In this document: positions 1 through 8,203 of the stretch, in pieces
Position numbering within the stretch: the first letter of the stretch is position 1
Layout: the number at the start of each line of letters is the position of its first letter
NCBI GenBank assembly: GCA_934747335.1
Contig: CAKVGS010000003.1
Coordinates: forward strand, 1 to 64,000
From: an uncultured Candidatus Melainabacteria bacterium
GTDB lineage: Bacteria; Cyanobacteriota; Vampirovibrionia; Gastranaerophilales; Gastranaerophilaceae
DNA length: 64,000 nt
Direction of reading: 5' to 3'
Position numbers and translations under genes: made by a program
The notes under the pieces: model-generated
Told to the model about the DNA's origin: nothing
The model's input: the letters and a program-made list of their open reading frames with translations, nothing else
Databases searched by the model: none

Positions 1-245
1 ATAAAAATAGCAGTACAACATATTATTAAAGCTATAAATAAAAAAGCAAATATTTTACGCTTCAATTTCCTTTGGGGTTTCTTTTTATGTTCATTAGAAG
101 ATTTTTCTTTATTTAAAACAGGCTCAATTTCTTCAACCTGCTCTGACAAATCTTCTTCATTAGTTTTACCAGTTTGTACGGAAACTTCTTTATTAACTTT
201 GTGCATTTCTTTTACAAGTTTCATTGGGTCATAGCTATTAAACAT
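1..245 (-). CDS. N-terminal part of an unknown single-pass membrane protein (3' end outside window)
   Basis: An open frame starts with ATG at 245 and runs off the left edge of the window. An AAAGGA Shine-Dalgarno sits just upstream. The visible 81 residues are charged and Lys/Glu-rich, then a basic stretch (KKKPQRKLKRK) leads into a hydrophobic segment (FAFLFIALIICC), which looks like a membrane anchor with the N-terminus in the cytoplasm. It lies 20 bp downstream of ung on the same strand, so the two may be co-transcribed. I do not recognise the family; the rest of the protein is needed to name it. Confidence 0.55.
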   Translation of the reverse strand, partial: MFNSYDPMKLVKEMHKVNKEVSVQTGKTNEEDLSEQVEEIEPVLNKEKSSNEHKKKPQRKLKRKIFAFLFIALIICCTAIF

Positions 246-265
246 GTACGTTCCTTTACCGTTAA

Positions 266-1000
266 TTACCACCTAATTTCGTTAAAACCGTTAGCTTTTA
301 GAAACTCATTACATTCTTTGAAAGGTTTGTAGTTTGTATCGTTGAATGCAGGAACTTCACCATTGTAGATAGCTTTTGTACAAGCTTGATAATTGTTTGA
401 CGGATGAGAAGAACGCAAAATCTTAATCAATGGATATTGTTGGTTAAACTCTAATTCTTGCTCTTTTCCTTTATACGCAAGCATTTTTATCTCATTAGCT
501 TTTCTTCCCCATAGCATAATTACTAAAGGTTGATTATTCTCTGTCTTAACTTCAAGAAGTTTAGAAATTACTTGATTTATAAAATCTTGCCAAGCTTTAA
601 TATGGAAATCCTGATTATTAGGAGCAAATGTTAATGCTGTGTTTAGTAATAAAACACCTTGCTCTTTCAAAGCTGACAAATTTGTATGAGTATTATCTAT
701 GCCCAAATCGTCTTTAATCTTATGAAAAATATTTCTTAAAGAATCATCAGCAGGAATAGAACCATCTCTATAAGAAAAAGCAAGCCCATGTGCTTTTGCT
801 TCATCAGGGTAAGGGTCTTGTCCGATTATCAACACTTTGACCTCTTGTGGCTTTAAGCCATCAAAGGCATTAAAAATTTCATCTTGTCTTGGTCTAGTGC
901 ATTCATCAATACATTTCACAATGTCAGGTGTAAAAATTTCTTCTACTTCTTGCTTAGTAAACCATTCATTCTTAAACAAAATTTCTTTCAGAGCTTCCAT
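266..1000 (-). CDS. ung: Uracil-DNA glycosylase, family 1
   Basis: This enzyme removes uracil from DNA as the first step of base excision repair. The 244-aa product has motif A GQDPYP with the catalytic Asp at about residue 62, followed by AHGLAFS, then LLLNTALTF, and motif B HPS at about residue 199. A longer reading frame exists upstream, but the ATG at 1000 has an AGAAAGGA Shine-Dalgarno and gives the usual family length. Two family-1 positions differ from the textbook pattern: the usual His after GQDPY is Pro, and the usual Pro after HPS is Asn. The core catalytic Asp and His remain, so activity is likely. It precedes the partial membrane protein on the same strand. It may be chromosomal or part of the neighbouring element, whose left end I cannot place. 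Confidence 0.9.
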   Translation of the reverse strand: MEALKEILFKNEWFTKQEVEEIFTPDIVKCIDECTRPRQDEIFNAFDGLKPQEVKVLIIGQDPYPDEAKAHGLAFSYRDGSIPADDSLRNIFHKIKDDLGIDNTHTNLSALKEQGVLLLNTALTFAPNNQDFHIKAWQDFINQVISKLLEVKTENNQPLVIMLWGRKANEIKMLAYKGKEQELEFNQQYPLIKILRSSHPSNNYQACTKAIYNGEVPAFNDTNYKPFKECNEFLKANGFNEIRW

Positions 1001-1164
1001 AATTTCCTTTCTGCCATTAGAACTTAAAGGCAATATTTGAACATAAGTAACACTTAATGAAAGTATTTTACGCATAAAAAGCTTAAAAAGCAAGTAAATT
1101 ACGTACATAGATAGTCTGTAAAGTAAGCTATGAATCACTTATTATTAAAAGAACGAGGGCAGTA

Positions 1165-1488
1165 ATGGAAAACAACTTAGACATAAAAGGACTTTTAGGA
1201 AAGCGTATCAAAGAATTACGAACTGAAAGAAAGCTTACACAAGATAAACTTTCTGAAATGGTTGGTTTCGGACAGAGAACGCTTAGCAAACTTGAACGAG
1301 GACAAACTTTTATTACGGCTGACCATCTTGCCAAGTTATTAACTGCTCTTGACATTGGAATTGAAGATTTATTTAATTTTGGTTATTTGCAAGAAAAAGA
1401 AGTTTTAAAAGAAGAACTAATCACTGCCATTAGAAAAGAAGAAGTTAATATTGAAATCTTGTATCGCATTTATAAGTCTTTAAAGTAA
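1165..1488 (+). CDS. XRE-family helix-turn-helix regulator
   Basis: A 107-aa DNA-binding protein. Residues ~10-65 form an HTH_3/XRE domain (GKRIKELRTERKLTQDKL, then LSKLERGQTFITADHLAKLL), followed by a short helical tail that may mediate dimerisation. It is clearly paralogous to the XRE protein at 13125-13445: both share GKRIKELR, QR-LSK-E-G-TF and the LF motif at the end of the domain. It is divergent from ung and upstream of the accessory element, so it could be a host regulator or the element's repressor. A GAGGGCAG stretch precedes the start. A strong terminator follows at 1540. Confidence 0.85.
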   Translation: MENNLDIKGLLGKRIKELRTERKLTQDKLSEMVGFGQRTLSKLERGQTFITADHLAKLLTALDIGIEDLFNFGYLQEKEVLKEELITAIRKEEVNIEILYRIYKSLK

Positions 1489-1539
1489 ATTAATATATTT
1501 ACCAGATTACAACAAAATAAACTAAAAAATATCATTATC

Positions 1540-1576
1540 AAAAGCACTTTTTACAACAATGTAGAAAGTGCTTTTT
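1540..1576 (+). terminator. Rho-independent terminator after the XRE gene
   Basis: Perfect 11-bp stem (AAAAGCACTTT / AAAGTGCTTTT) with a 14-nt loop and T-rich right arm, 50 bp after the XRE stop codon. It separates this gene from the Xis-replication-integrase block. Confidence 0.85.
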
Positions 1577-1771
1577 GCATACAAATTTCATGCTAAGAAA
1601 TAAATCCTTAAAATCCAGTAATAACATAGCACACAGGTGCATTTATATACTACTTCTTCTTAATAATTCTTAATAAAACCCTCAAAAAAAACACGCATAT
1701 ATTAGTAGAAGGGTATGTTATTTTCCTTTCTAAAAATGAGTTAAAAATAGGAATAAAAAAAGGAGAAAACT

Positions 1772-1999
1772 ATGGAAAAAATTCCAACCATGAAATCAAT
1801 TAGTGAATGTGCAGAAATTGTCGGACTGGCAAAATACCATGTCCGTCGGTTAGTTTTGCAAGGGAAAGTAAAATATGTGCGTAGTGGCTCGAAATATCTT
1901 GTTAATGTTGACAGCCTGATTGAATACCTGAACAACGGCGAAACACAGGTAAAAACAGAATTGGAAAACTTAAATAAAATTAGAAAGGTTGGTGAATAA
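1772..1999 (+). CDS. Excisionase-like (MerR/AlpA-type) DNA-binding protein
   Basis: A 75-aa protein of the HTH_17/excisionase type: SISECAEIVGLAKYHVRRLV is the helix-turn-helix, followed by the typical wing (GKVKYVRSGSKYLVNVDSLIEYL). Such proteins act as recombination directionality factors or activators in integrative elements. The start has a strong AGGAGA Shine-Dalgarno. Its stop overlaps the next start (TAATG), so it is translationally coupled to the DUF3987-type protein. Together with the integrase at 5662 it supports an integrated mobile element. Whether it controls excision or replication genes is not decidable here. Confidence 0.8.
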   Translation: MEKIPTMKSISECAEIVGLAKYHVRRLVLQGKVKYVRSGSKYLVNVDSLIEYLNNGETQVKTELENLNKIRKVGE

Positions 2000-3591
2000 T
2001 GATGAAAAAAATGCCACTAAACACTCCTTTTGATGAAATTGGAGAAATAGAGCAAAAAACAATTACACCAGTGCAGAGAATTGAAATGAATCCTATGTTA
2101 ACAGACTTGTACCACAGAACTCAAGCGTCAGAAAAAGTTACTTGTAATGTTGGTGATTTGCACATGCCTAAACCATTAGCACAAGCGGTGCAAACAATGA
2201 GCGCATTTCATTCCGAAAGACCAATGAATGCAATAATCAATACTGTCTTAGCAAAGACAGCACAAGTATTAGCGTTTAAACGAATAAAATATGTTGAAAA
2301 TGGTAATACTGGCTTCTGTAACCACTATGCAATAAATTTTATGCCATCAGGTGCAGGCAAAGACCGTATGTCAGATGAATTAGATAAGTTTGTGTTTTAC
2401 CAATTTAAACTTTGGTTTAAATTCACAGTAGAAACATTAAAAACTGGGCTAAAACAAAAGTTTGAAATAGAAGCAAGGCAAAAATTTCCAGGTGAAGAAA
2501 AACAGCAACAACGTGAGAAATTTGTAAAAGAACAAATGAGAGAATTTGGGAATTTGGTTATGGAGGTTTCTGATGGAACAAGAGAAGGACTTTTTCGTGA
2601 TGCTAAAGTTTTTAAAAAAGCAAAATTTGCTGGTTTAATGGTAAAAATGGCAGAGCTTGGATTATATCTTTGTAACATGACAACGGAACAAAAATTATTT
2701 TTTAATATGTTATTTGAAGCTTATAGCGGTATACTCCGAGCCAAGAGTATTAAAGGTGAAAACAGAGAAGAAGATATTGAAGATTTACCAGTTAATGCCT
2801 TACTCTACTCTGACCCAACAGCATTTAAGTCTGATTTATTAAAAAATTTCAACCTACTTATGGAAACAGGTTTAAGTCGTCGTTGTATAATTACTTTCAT
2901 GCCTGAATTAGAACATCATGAAATGGAACCTGATGGAAGAAAAGCTTATAAAGCCGAAGAAAAGTATTACAGCGATTTAAAAGCCATCGGACTTCAGTTG
3001 TATGAGATTTTTGAAAAGGTTGAAAACAATGCTCAATATGAGCTTACGGAAGAAACTTTTGTTAAAGTTTTGTATCCTTATAGACTCAAAATTAATTCAA
3101 TGATTCAAAAAGAACAAAATACGCTTATTCAAAAGGAAATGCGTTCTAGGGAACTAAAAGCCTTAAAAATCGCATGTCAGTATGCTTGCTTTAATCATCC
3201 TAGTGTACTTTTTATAAACCCTGAGGATATGGAAATGGCTATTGATACGGTTGAAAAATTAAGCGTTGATTTTATTAAATTTTTAAATTTCCGCCCTTCG
3301 TTTGATGATAGATGTGACAAAATTTTCAAATTTTTTCTTGAAAATATTGGCAAAGAGTTCAAAAAGAATGATTTGACAACTATTCATTTCAAACAATTTG
3401 GTGTATCTCGAAATAAATTCAAAAATAGTTTTGATGATGATATGCAAAGTGTTGCTGAAATTGCCCAGTCTCAAGGATATCAGCTATTAAGCAAACCTAT
3501 AAATAATAATTCTGGTCGTGCTTATTGGCTCACAACTGCAAAATCAGAGGATTTAGACAATGGGGCTTCGGAACTTGAGAACTTAATATAA
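1999..3591 (+). CDS. DUF3987-type replication ATPase/helicase-like protein
   Basis: A 530-aa protein resembling the P-loop DUF3987 group of phage and plasmid replication proteins. A Walker-A-like PSGAGKD lies at residues ~116-122, followed by DGTREGLF, LLYSDPTAF and GLSRRCIITFMPE, the spacing seen in RepA/DnaB-like ATPases of mobile elements. The C-terminal third may be a DNA-binding or primase-associated region. It sits between an Xis-like protein and a TOPRIM primase gene, which suggests a self-replication module. Two adjacent ATG codons are available at the start; the first overlaps the upstream stop. Assignment rests on motifs only, and DUF3987 is the best fit rather than certain. Confidence 0.65.
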   Translation: MMKKMPLNTPFDEIGEIEQKTITPVQRIEMNPMLTDLYHRTQASEKVTCNVGDLHMPKPLAQAVQTMSAFHSERPMNAIINTVLAKTAQVLAFKRIKYVENGNTGFCNHYAINFMPSGAGKDRMSDELDKFVFYQFKLWFKFTVETLKTGLKQKFEIEARQKFPGEEKQQQREKFVKEQMREFGNLVMEVSDGTREGLFRDAKVFKKAKFAGLMVKMAELGLYLCNMTTEQKLFFNMLFEAYSGILRAKSIKGENREEDIEDLPVNALLYSDPTAFKSDLLKNFNLLMETGLSRRCIITFMPELEHHEMEPDGRKAYKAEEKYYSDLKAIGLQLYEIFEKVENNAQYELTEETFVKVLYPYRLKINSMIQKEQNTLIQKEMRSRELKALKIACQYACFNHPSVLFINPEDMEMAIDTVEKLSVDFIKFLNFRPSFDDRCDKIFKFFLENIGKEFKKNDLTTIHFKQFGVSRNKFKNSFDDDMQSVAEIAQSQGYQLLSKPINNNSGRAYWLTTAKSEDLDNGASELENLI

Positions 3592-3596
3592 ACATA

Positions 3597-3704
3597 GGTA
3601 AAGATGGCAATCCCTGTAATGCTTGTGTTTAAAGGCAATTACCACAATTTCCGTTCTAATATTTGCCAAAATGCAAGTTAATACTGGGATTGACCAGATT
3701 TACC
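3597..3704 (+). ncRNA. Possible structured leader or control RNA before the primase gene
   Basis: The gap between the ATPase and primase genes has nested inverted repeats: GGTAAA (3597) with TTTACC (3699); GGCAATCCC (3606) with GGGATTGACC (3686); CTTG (3622) with CAAG (3674); GGCAA (3634) with TTGCC (3663). Nested in this order they fold into one long irregular hairpin ending about 10 nt before the primase Shine-Dalgarno. A copy-control or translational-control role is a guess from position in a replication module. Confidence 0.4.
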
Positions 3705-3726
3705 GCAAAAATTGAAAGGAATAAAA

Positions 3727-4659
3727 ATGAAAACCAAAAATTTAACACTAGACTTAATTGTCGGAACCTTAGGCGAACCTGAAAAACAATCAGGCGATGA
3801 ATACTTTTGGCAGTGTCCAATGTGCAAAGACTCAGGTCGAGATAACTTAAAATTCAATTCCACAAAAGGTGTTCTTTGGTGTTTTGCTGATAATAGCCAC
3901 GCTCCAATGATATTGAGAGAAATTCTTCAAAAAAGTAAAGGTAAATTAAATCTAAAATTTAATTCGGATTGTAACAATACAGACCGTTTTAAACATATTT
4001 TTACGAAACAAAAGCAATTGGAGTTTAAATTCTATATGCAAGAATGTAACGAAAGGCTACAAACGATTGATATGCTTCCTCATTTGTTACTTAGAAAAAG
4101 AGGGTTAAGGTTATCAACAACTAGAGAAGTTAAACTTGGAGTAGATGTGAATAAAAGACGTTGGGTAATTCCAACATTCCAATATTCAACAGAAAAAGCC
4201 AATATAATTCTAGGGTTTGAATTTAGACCATACAATTTTAGCAAAGATGGCTTAACTCGACAAAAAGGGACGCCAACAGGACTTGCGATGATTAACTCAT
4301 ACAAGCAGACAACACAAATTTTAGCGATAGTAGAAGGTTACTTTGACGGCTACACTCTGTACCAGCACCTTAAAGAACAACGGCAAATTCAACACTACCA
4401 TATTGTTACACCGTCAAATGGTATTCAATCTTTGTTAAAACAAATAACAGCGGTCGACTTCTCAAAGTATAAACAATTTTATTTGTATGTTGATAATGAC
4501 GAAGAAGGTAACAAAGTTGCAGAAAAAATTATTGAAAAATATCCGATGTTCAAGCGAATTGTTACAAAATGCGGTTGTAAGGATTTCAACGAACATTATA
4601 TGAAATGTATTAAAAATCAAAAAAAGAAAGGAAACAACTATGACAAAACAAGCAATTAA
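3727..4659 (+). CDS. DNA primase-like protein with zinc ribbon and TOPRIM domain
   Basis: A 310-aa primase of the mobile-element type. The N-terminus carries a CHC2-like zinc ribbon (Cys30, Cys33, Cys52, His58: CPMC ... WCFADNSH). The TOPRIM domain is intact: Glu203 in IVEGYFDG and Asp256/Asp258 in YVDNDEEG, the metal-binding residues. I chose the ATG at 3727 because GAAAGGA lies 7 nt upstream; a TTG at 3712 overlaps that site. The protein probably primes element replication together with the ATPase encoded just upstream. It overlaps the next gene by 20 bp, and that gene is a diverged paralogue of its C-terminal two thirds. Confidence 0.85.
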   Translation: MKTKNLTLDLIVGTLGEPEKQSGDEYFWQCPMCKDSGRDNLKFNSTKGVLWCFADNSHAPMILREILQKSKGKLNLKFNSDCNNTDRFKHIFTKQKQLEFKFYMQECNERLQTIDMLPHLLLRKRGLRLSTTREVKLGVDVNKRRWVIPTFQYSTEKANIILGFEFRPYNFSKDGLTRQKGTPTGLAMINSYKQTTQILAIVEGYFDGYTLYQHLKEQRQIQHYHIVTPSNGIQSLLKQITAVDFSKYKQFYLYVDNDEEGNKVAEKIIEKYPMFKRIVTKCGCKDFNEHYMKCIKNQKKKGNNYDKTSN

Positions 4660-5542
4660 ATTAATAGACAGTTTTGAAAGTTATTTAGTAGAACTATTTA
4701 GGGAAAATGAGGAAAGATTTTTCTCCGAGCAAGAACTTCTTGATTACTACAAGAATTTTTCAATAGAACAAACATTTTATTCTAAAACATTTGCAGAATC
4801 AATAAATTGGGTAAATCAAGTACTAATGAACGATGGACGTTATATTGAGGAACAGAAAATGATTCGCACAAATCAGGTAATGTATGCAAGTATGCCAATT
4901 GAAAAACCTGTTTCTAAAAGTATTATTCCTGTCGATATTCTATCTCGAGGATATCAAGAGGTATCAAATCCTAAAAAACAACATGAATTTTTTTTAGCCT
5001 ATTACCCACTGAATGAAAAACTCTTGAAATCGGATGAGCAGTTAAAATTTCTATTCAATAAATACGGAATACAAAAACAAACTGTTATGAAAATGAACTT
5101 AGGATTGAATGACGAAGTGTTGAGTATACCAGTATTTAATTATTCTACTGCTCAATATCCAACCTATGAATTTCCCGAAGTAATGAACATTAAATACATC
5201 TATTTAGACGATAATAGCTCTAAATATTACGAACCACAAACAACTTCACAACTCGCTATGCTTAACTCATATTCGTTGCTTACATCTATAATAGTAGTTG
5301 TGAAAGACTATTTTCAAGCATTTATTTTGTGGCAATTCCTAAATAAAGAAGGTCTTGGTGCGTTCTATCACATTGTACTTTCACCTGATAATATTGATTT
5401 CTTGTTAGAGCAGATATCACAAATTGATTTAAACAAATACAAAACATTCTATTTAAGTATTGGCGGTAGCAAAAGAGCTGATAAAGTATCAAACGAAATA
5501 TTGTCAAAATACCCAATGTTTAAACGACTTATACAAGAATAG
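4640..5542 (+). CDS. Degenerate TOPRIM-primase paralogue, probably catalytically dead
   Basis: A 300-aa protein that aligns with the preceding primase over residues ~130-298: LNSYSLLTSIIVVVKDYFQ matches INSYKQTTQILAIVEGYFD, and NKYKTFYLSIGGSKRADK matches SKYKQFYLYVDNDEEGNK. The TOPRIM Glu is Lys222 and the Asp-x-Asp is Gly-Gly-Ser, so metal catalysis should be lost. The zinc ribbon is replaced by an unrelated 90-residue N-terminus that looks helical and could be winged-helix. AGAAAGGA precedes the ATG. The reading frame is intact, which argues for a retained structural or regulatory role rather than decay. Confidence 0.8.
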   Translation: MTKQAIKLIDSFESYLVELFRENEERFFSEQELLDYYKNFSIEQTFYSKTFAESINWVNQVLMNDGRYIEEQKMIRTNQVMYASMPIEKPVSKSIIPVDILSRGYQEVSNPKKQHEFFLAYYPLNEKLLKSDEQLKFLFNKYGIQKQTVMKMNLGLNDEVLSIPVFNYSTAQYPTYEFPEVMNIKYIYLDDNSSKYYEPQTTSQLAMLNSYSLLTSIIVVVKDYFQAFILWQFLNKEGLGAFYHIVLSPDNIDFLLEQISQIDLNKYKTFYLSIGGSKRADKVSNEILSKYPMFKRLIQE

Positions 5543-5552
5543 GTAAATTAAA

Positions 5553-5592
5553 AAATACAGGGTAGCTCCTGAAAACAGTTACCCTGTATTTA
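5553..5592 (+). terminator. Rho-independent terminator of the replication operon
   Basis: Perfect 12-bp stem (AAATACAGGGTA / TACCCTGTATTT) just after the TOPRIM paralogue stop, followed by T-rich sequence. It separates the replication genes from the integrase gene. Confidence 0.85.
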
Positions 5593-5661
5593 TTTTTAAG
5601 AAAAAGAAGCTGAAAGTTTGAAAAAAAGGAGATAATAGAAAATGATAAAGAGGAAAATAAT

Positions 5662-7038
5662 ATGGCTTTTTATGAAAAAATATCAGAACATACATATAGA
5701 TTAACAGTTTGTCAAGGTTATGACTCAAAGGGCAAAAAGTTACGCAAAAGAAAAACAATAAAACTAGACAAAACATTAACTCCAAAACAAGCGGAAAAAG
5801 AGCTTAATCGTCAAATGGTGATGTTTGAAAACGAAGTATTAAACGGAGTTTACTTAGATGGTGAAAAAATAACTTTTGCAGAATTTACGCAAAAATGGTT
5901 TGAAGATTATGCTAAAGTAAACTTGGCTGCTACAACACTTGTAGCATATAATCAAAAGTTAGATGATAGAATACTCCCTGCACTCGGGCATATTAAGATA
6001 GGGAAACTACAACCAACACACCTGTTAGAATTTTACCAAAACTTGCATGAAACAGACATAAGGCTTGACAACAAATATATTCCAACAGAAAAACTTATAG
6101 AAATTCTGAAACCTTTTACAAGAAAACAAATTAATGAAAAGACTGGTATATCTCTTAAATCTTGTCAAAGACTTAAAAAGGGTTTGATAACTGATTCCAA
6201 TGTCGCAAAACAACTATGTGCTAGTTATAAATTGAATTTCAAAAATATGTTTATACCATCAAAAAGTAAAGCTTTATCAGAACGAACGATTCAAAATCAC
6301 ATGGGAATAATATGCTCAATTCTATCAACGGCGGTTAAATGGAATGTAATTAAAGACAATCCTATGAAACGAATTGATATGAAAAAAGCTCACAGAGCAG
6401 AAGCTAAATTTTACGATGATAAACAAGTTTCAGAAATGTTAAAAGCATTATCTGATGACCCTTTAATATTGGTTACTATGGTTTATTTGTCAATAGATAT
6501 CGGATTAAGAAGAGGTGAATTAACGGGCTTGACTTGGGATGATATCAATTTTGAAACCTCTCAAATAAGTATCAACAAGCAACGACATTATGTAGTAGGT
6601 TATGGAACGATTAAAGATAAGCCAAAAACTAATGCAGGTGTAAGAGTTGTTACTGCTTCAAAAATGGTTATGAATCTGTTAAAACAATACCGAAATCAGC
6701 AACTTGAACAACGATTGAAACTTGGTACTGCTTGGAAAAATGAACCTTATGTGTTTGTACTTGATGATGGAACTCCGATTAGCACCAATTTACCTTATAA
6801 ATGGTTTGTAAATTTCTTAGAAAAACACAATTTGCCGAAAATATCTTTTCACCAACTCCGCCATACTAACGCAAGTATTCTTATTGCTTCGGGTGAAGAT
6901 GTGGTTACCGTAAGTAGCAGATTAGGACATGCAGATAAAAACATTACTTTAAATACTTATTCACACCTAATTAAAAGTAAAGAATCACAGGTTGCAAATA
7001 AGATGGATGAATTTTATCAAAAGTTGAATGTGGTATAA
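5662..7038 (+). CDS. Tyrosine recombinase (phage/ICE-type integrase) with an inserted HTH-like segment
   Basis: A 458-aa integrase. Residues 1-55 form the arm-binding domain, ~65-130 and ~205-240 the SAM-like core-binding domain, and the rest the catalytic domain with Arg283 (GLRRGE), His397 and Arg400 (HQLRHT), His423 (LGHAD) and nucleophile Tyr433 (LNTYSHL). Residues ~142-198 interrupt the core-binding domain with a segment resembling an XRE helix-turn-helix (RKQINEKTGISLKSCQRLKK...), which could read another DNA site or bind a partner. AGAGGA precedes the start. The tRNA-Gly 3' end 1.2 kb downstream is the probable attachment site. It lies with the ImmA peptidase and two-TM genes on the same strand. 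Confidence 0.92.
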   Translation: MAFYEKISEHTYRLTVCQGYDSKGKKLRKRKTIKLDKTLTPKQAEKELNRQMVMFENEVLNGVYLDGEKITFAEFTQKWFEDYAKVNLAATTLVAYNQKLDDRILPALGHIKIGKLQPTHLLEFYQNLHETDIRLDNKYIPTEKLIEILKPFTRKQINEKTGISLKSCQRLKKGLITDSNVAKQLCASYKLNFKNMFIPSKSKALSERTIQNHMGIICSILSTAVKWNVIKDNPMKRIDMKKAHRAEAKFYDDKQVSEMLKALSDDPLILVTMVYLSIDIGLRRGELTGLTWDDINFETSQISINKQRHYVVGYGTIKDKPKTNAGVRVVTASKMVMNLLKQYRNQQLEQRLKLGTAWKNEPYVFVLDDGTPISTNLPYKWFVNFLEKHNLPKISFHQLRHTNASILIASGEDVVTVSSRLGHADKNITLNTYSHLIKSKESQVANKMDEFYQKLNVV

Positions 7039-7070
7039 ATTATTATACTTTAACAAACATTTAGTATATA

Positions 7071-7099
7071 TTGAAAAATATCTTGAAATGTGTTATAAT
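7071..7099 (+). promoter_or_regulatory. Predicted sigma70-type promoter for the ImmA gene
   Basis: TTGAAA (7071-7076), 17-nt spacer, TATAAT (7094-7099), in the gap between integrase and the ImmA/IrrE-like gene. It implies the peptidase is transcribed separately from the integrase, with a leader of about 70 nt. Confidence 0.6.
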
Positions 7100-7175
7100 A
7101 TAGTACCGTGCGTTGGATTTATCTATGTATCGTATCGCTGGTCGAACGGCAATCATAAGCTATGTGTGAGGTTTT

Positions 7176-7673
7176 ATGTCTATATATACAAAACCAATAG
7201 AAGAAGCTAAAAAACTTTTAGAAGTAAATTGTTTAAAGGAACCGCCTGTAAATGCTAAAGAGTTGGCATTAAATGCAGGCTTAAGAGTAATATTTATAGA
7301 TTTTAGTTGCATACCTAATTATCAAAATGTATCAGGCTTCATTGATTCAAATTCAAATACAATGTATGTAAATGCAAATGAACCCGAAAAAAGACAAAAT
7401 TTTACAATTGCTCACGAATTAGGACATTACATACTAAAACATACTAAATTGCCAGATTATAATATGTTATATAGAAATGCAAGTCTTTCTGGTAGCAATA
7501 CCTCAAATTTAGAAAAAGAAGCTAACTGTTTTGCGGCGAATTTGCTAGTCCCAGACTCTTTTTTAAAAAACATTATAAAACGATATCCTGATATAACTGA
7601 TTCACAATTAGGAAATTTATTTTCAGTATCAGATATTGTAATTAGATTTAGAAGAAACTTATTGGGGGTATAA
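7176..7673 (+). CDS. ImmA/IrrE-family zinc metallopeptidase
   Basis: A 165-aa peptidase with the zinc motif HELGH in FTIAHELGHYILKH and the downstream EKEANCFAANLLVP helix typical of the family (DUF955). In ICEBs1 and many prophages, ImmA cleaves the element's XRE repressor ImmR to start excision. Here no XRE gene is directly adjacent; the nearest is at 1165, on the far side of the replication genes. The gene is coupled to the following two-TM protein with no gap, so the pair may work together. ImmA-like peptidases also occur in toxin-antitoxin and stress-response pairs, and that role is equally possible. Confidence 0.88.
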   Translation: MSIYTKPIEEAKKLLEVNCLKEPPVNAKELALNAGLRVIFIDFSCIPNYQNVSGFIDSNSNTMYVNANEPEKRQNFTIAHELGHYILKHTKLPDYNMLYRNASLSGSNTSNLEKEANCFAANLLVPDSFLKNIIKRYPDITDSQLGNLFSVSDIVIRFRRNLLGV

Positions 7674-8084
7674 GTGTGTATTCCTAATAATGAAATCATT
7701 AATAATAACAATACTAATGCAATACAACAACTTGTAGGAGAAATTAACAGGCAAGGACATGCAATCGTAAAAACCGATGACCATTTCGATGACAAAATTC
7801 AAGAATTGAGTGAATTTCAAAAAGCACAACTAGTAAGATTTAGTGGTGACACCGAATTAAAGAGAACTTTAACAATTTTTGTTATAATCTTTTCTTCTAT
7901 TTGGTCTTTCTTTATTTTAGTTTTACTGTATTTTATTGCTTTTGGTGCTTGCCACTTGTCTGATAAGGTAACCATAATATTACTTACAGAAACCCTGTGT
8001 TTGGTAATTGGTTTGCCAATGGTAGTAACACGTCATTTTTTCCCAATAAAAGATAATGTTTTAGTGGGACTAAAAAGGGACTAA
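7674..8084 (+). CDS. Small protein with two predicted membrane helices, coupled to ImmA
   Basis: A 136-aa protein starting with GTG directly after the ImmA stop codon, with GGGGGT as Shine-Dalgarno inside the upstream gene. The first 65 residues are polar (Asn-rich, then Glu/Lys/Gln, possibly coiled coil). Two hydrophobic segments follow, about 67-92 (IFVIIFSSIWSFFILVLLYF) and 101-123, then a basic tail. No family recognised. A short polar domain with two TM helices beside a peptidase is seen in element-encoded membrane effectors, but that function is only a suggestion. Confidence 0.65.
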   Translation: MCIPNNEIINNNNTNAIQQLVGEINRQGHAIVKTDDHFDDKIQELSEFQKAQLVRFSGDTELKRTLTIFVIIFSSIWSFFILVLLYFIAFGACHLSDKVTIILLTETLCLVIGLPMVVTRHFFPIKDNVLVGLKRD

Positions 8085-8203
8085 TTTTACAAAAAGTCCC
8101 TGAAAATTACAAAAAGATACAAAAAGAATACTGGGCTAAAACTAAACAATATTAGAAGGTACGGGAGAAAATTTAAGAACACAGAAAACAAAAACATGTG
8201 TTC

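Noticed and set aside
7028..7210. 60-aa ORF between the integrase and ImmA genes
   Set aside because: It overlaps the end of the integrase, contains a strong promoter, has no Shine-Dalgarno and reads as non-coding sequence.
1772..8084. Prophage
   Set aside because: No capsid, portal, terminase, tail or lysis genes are present; only replication, integration and small accessory genes.
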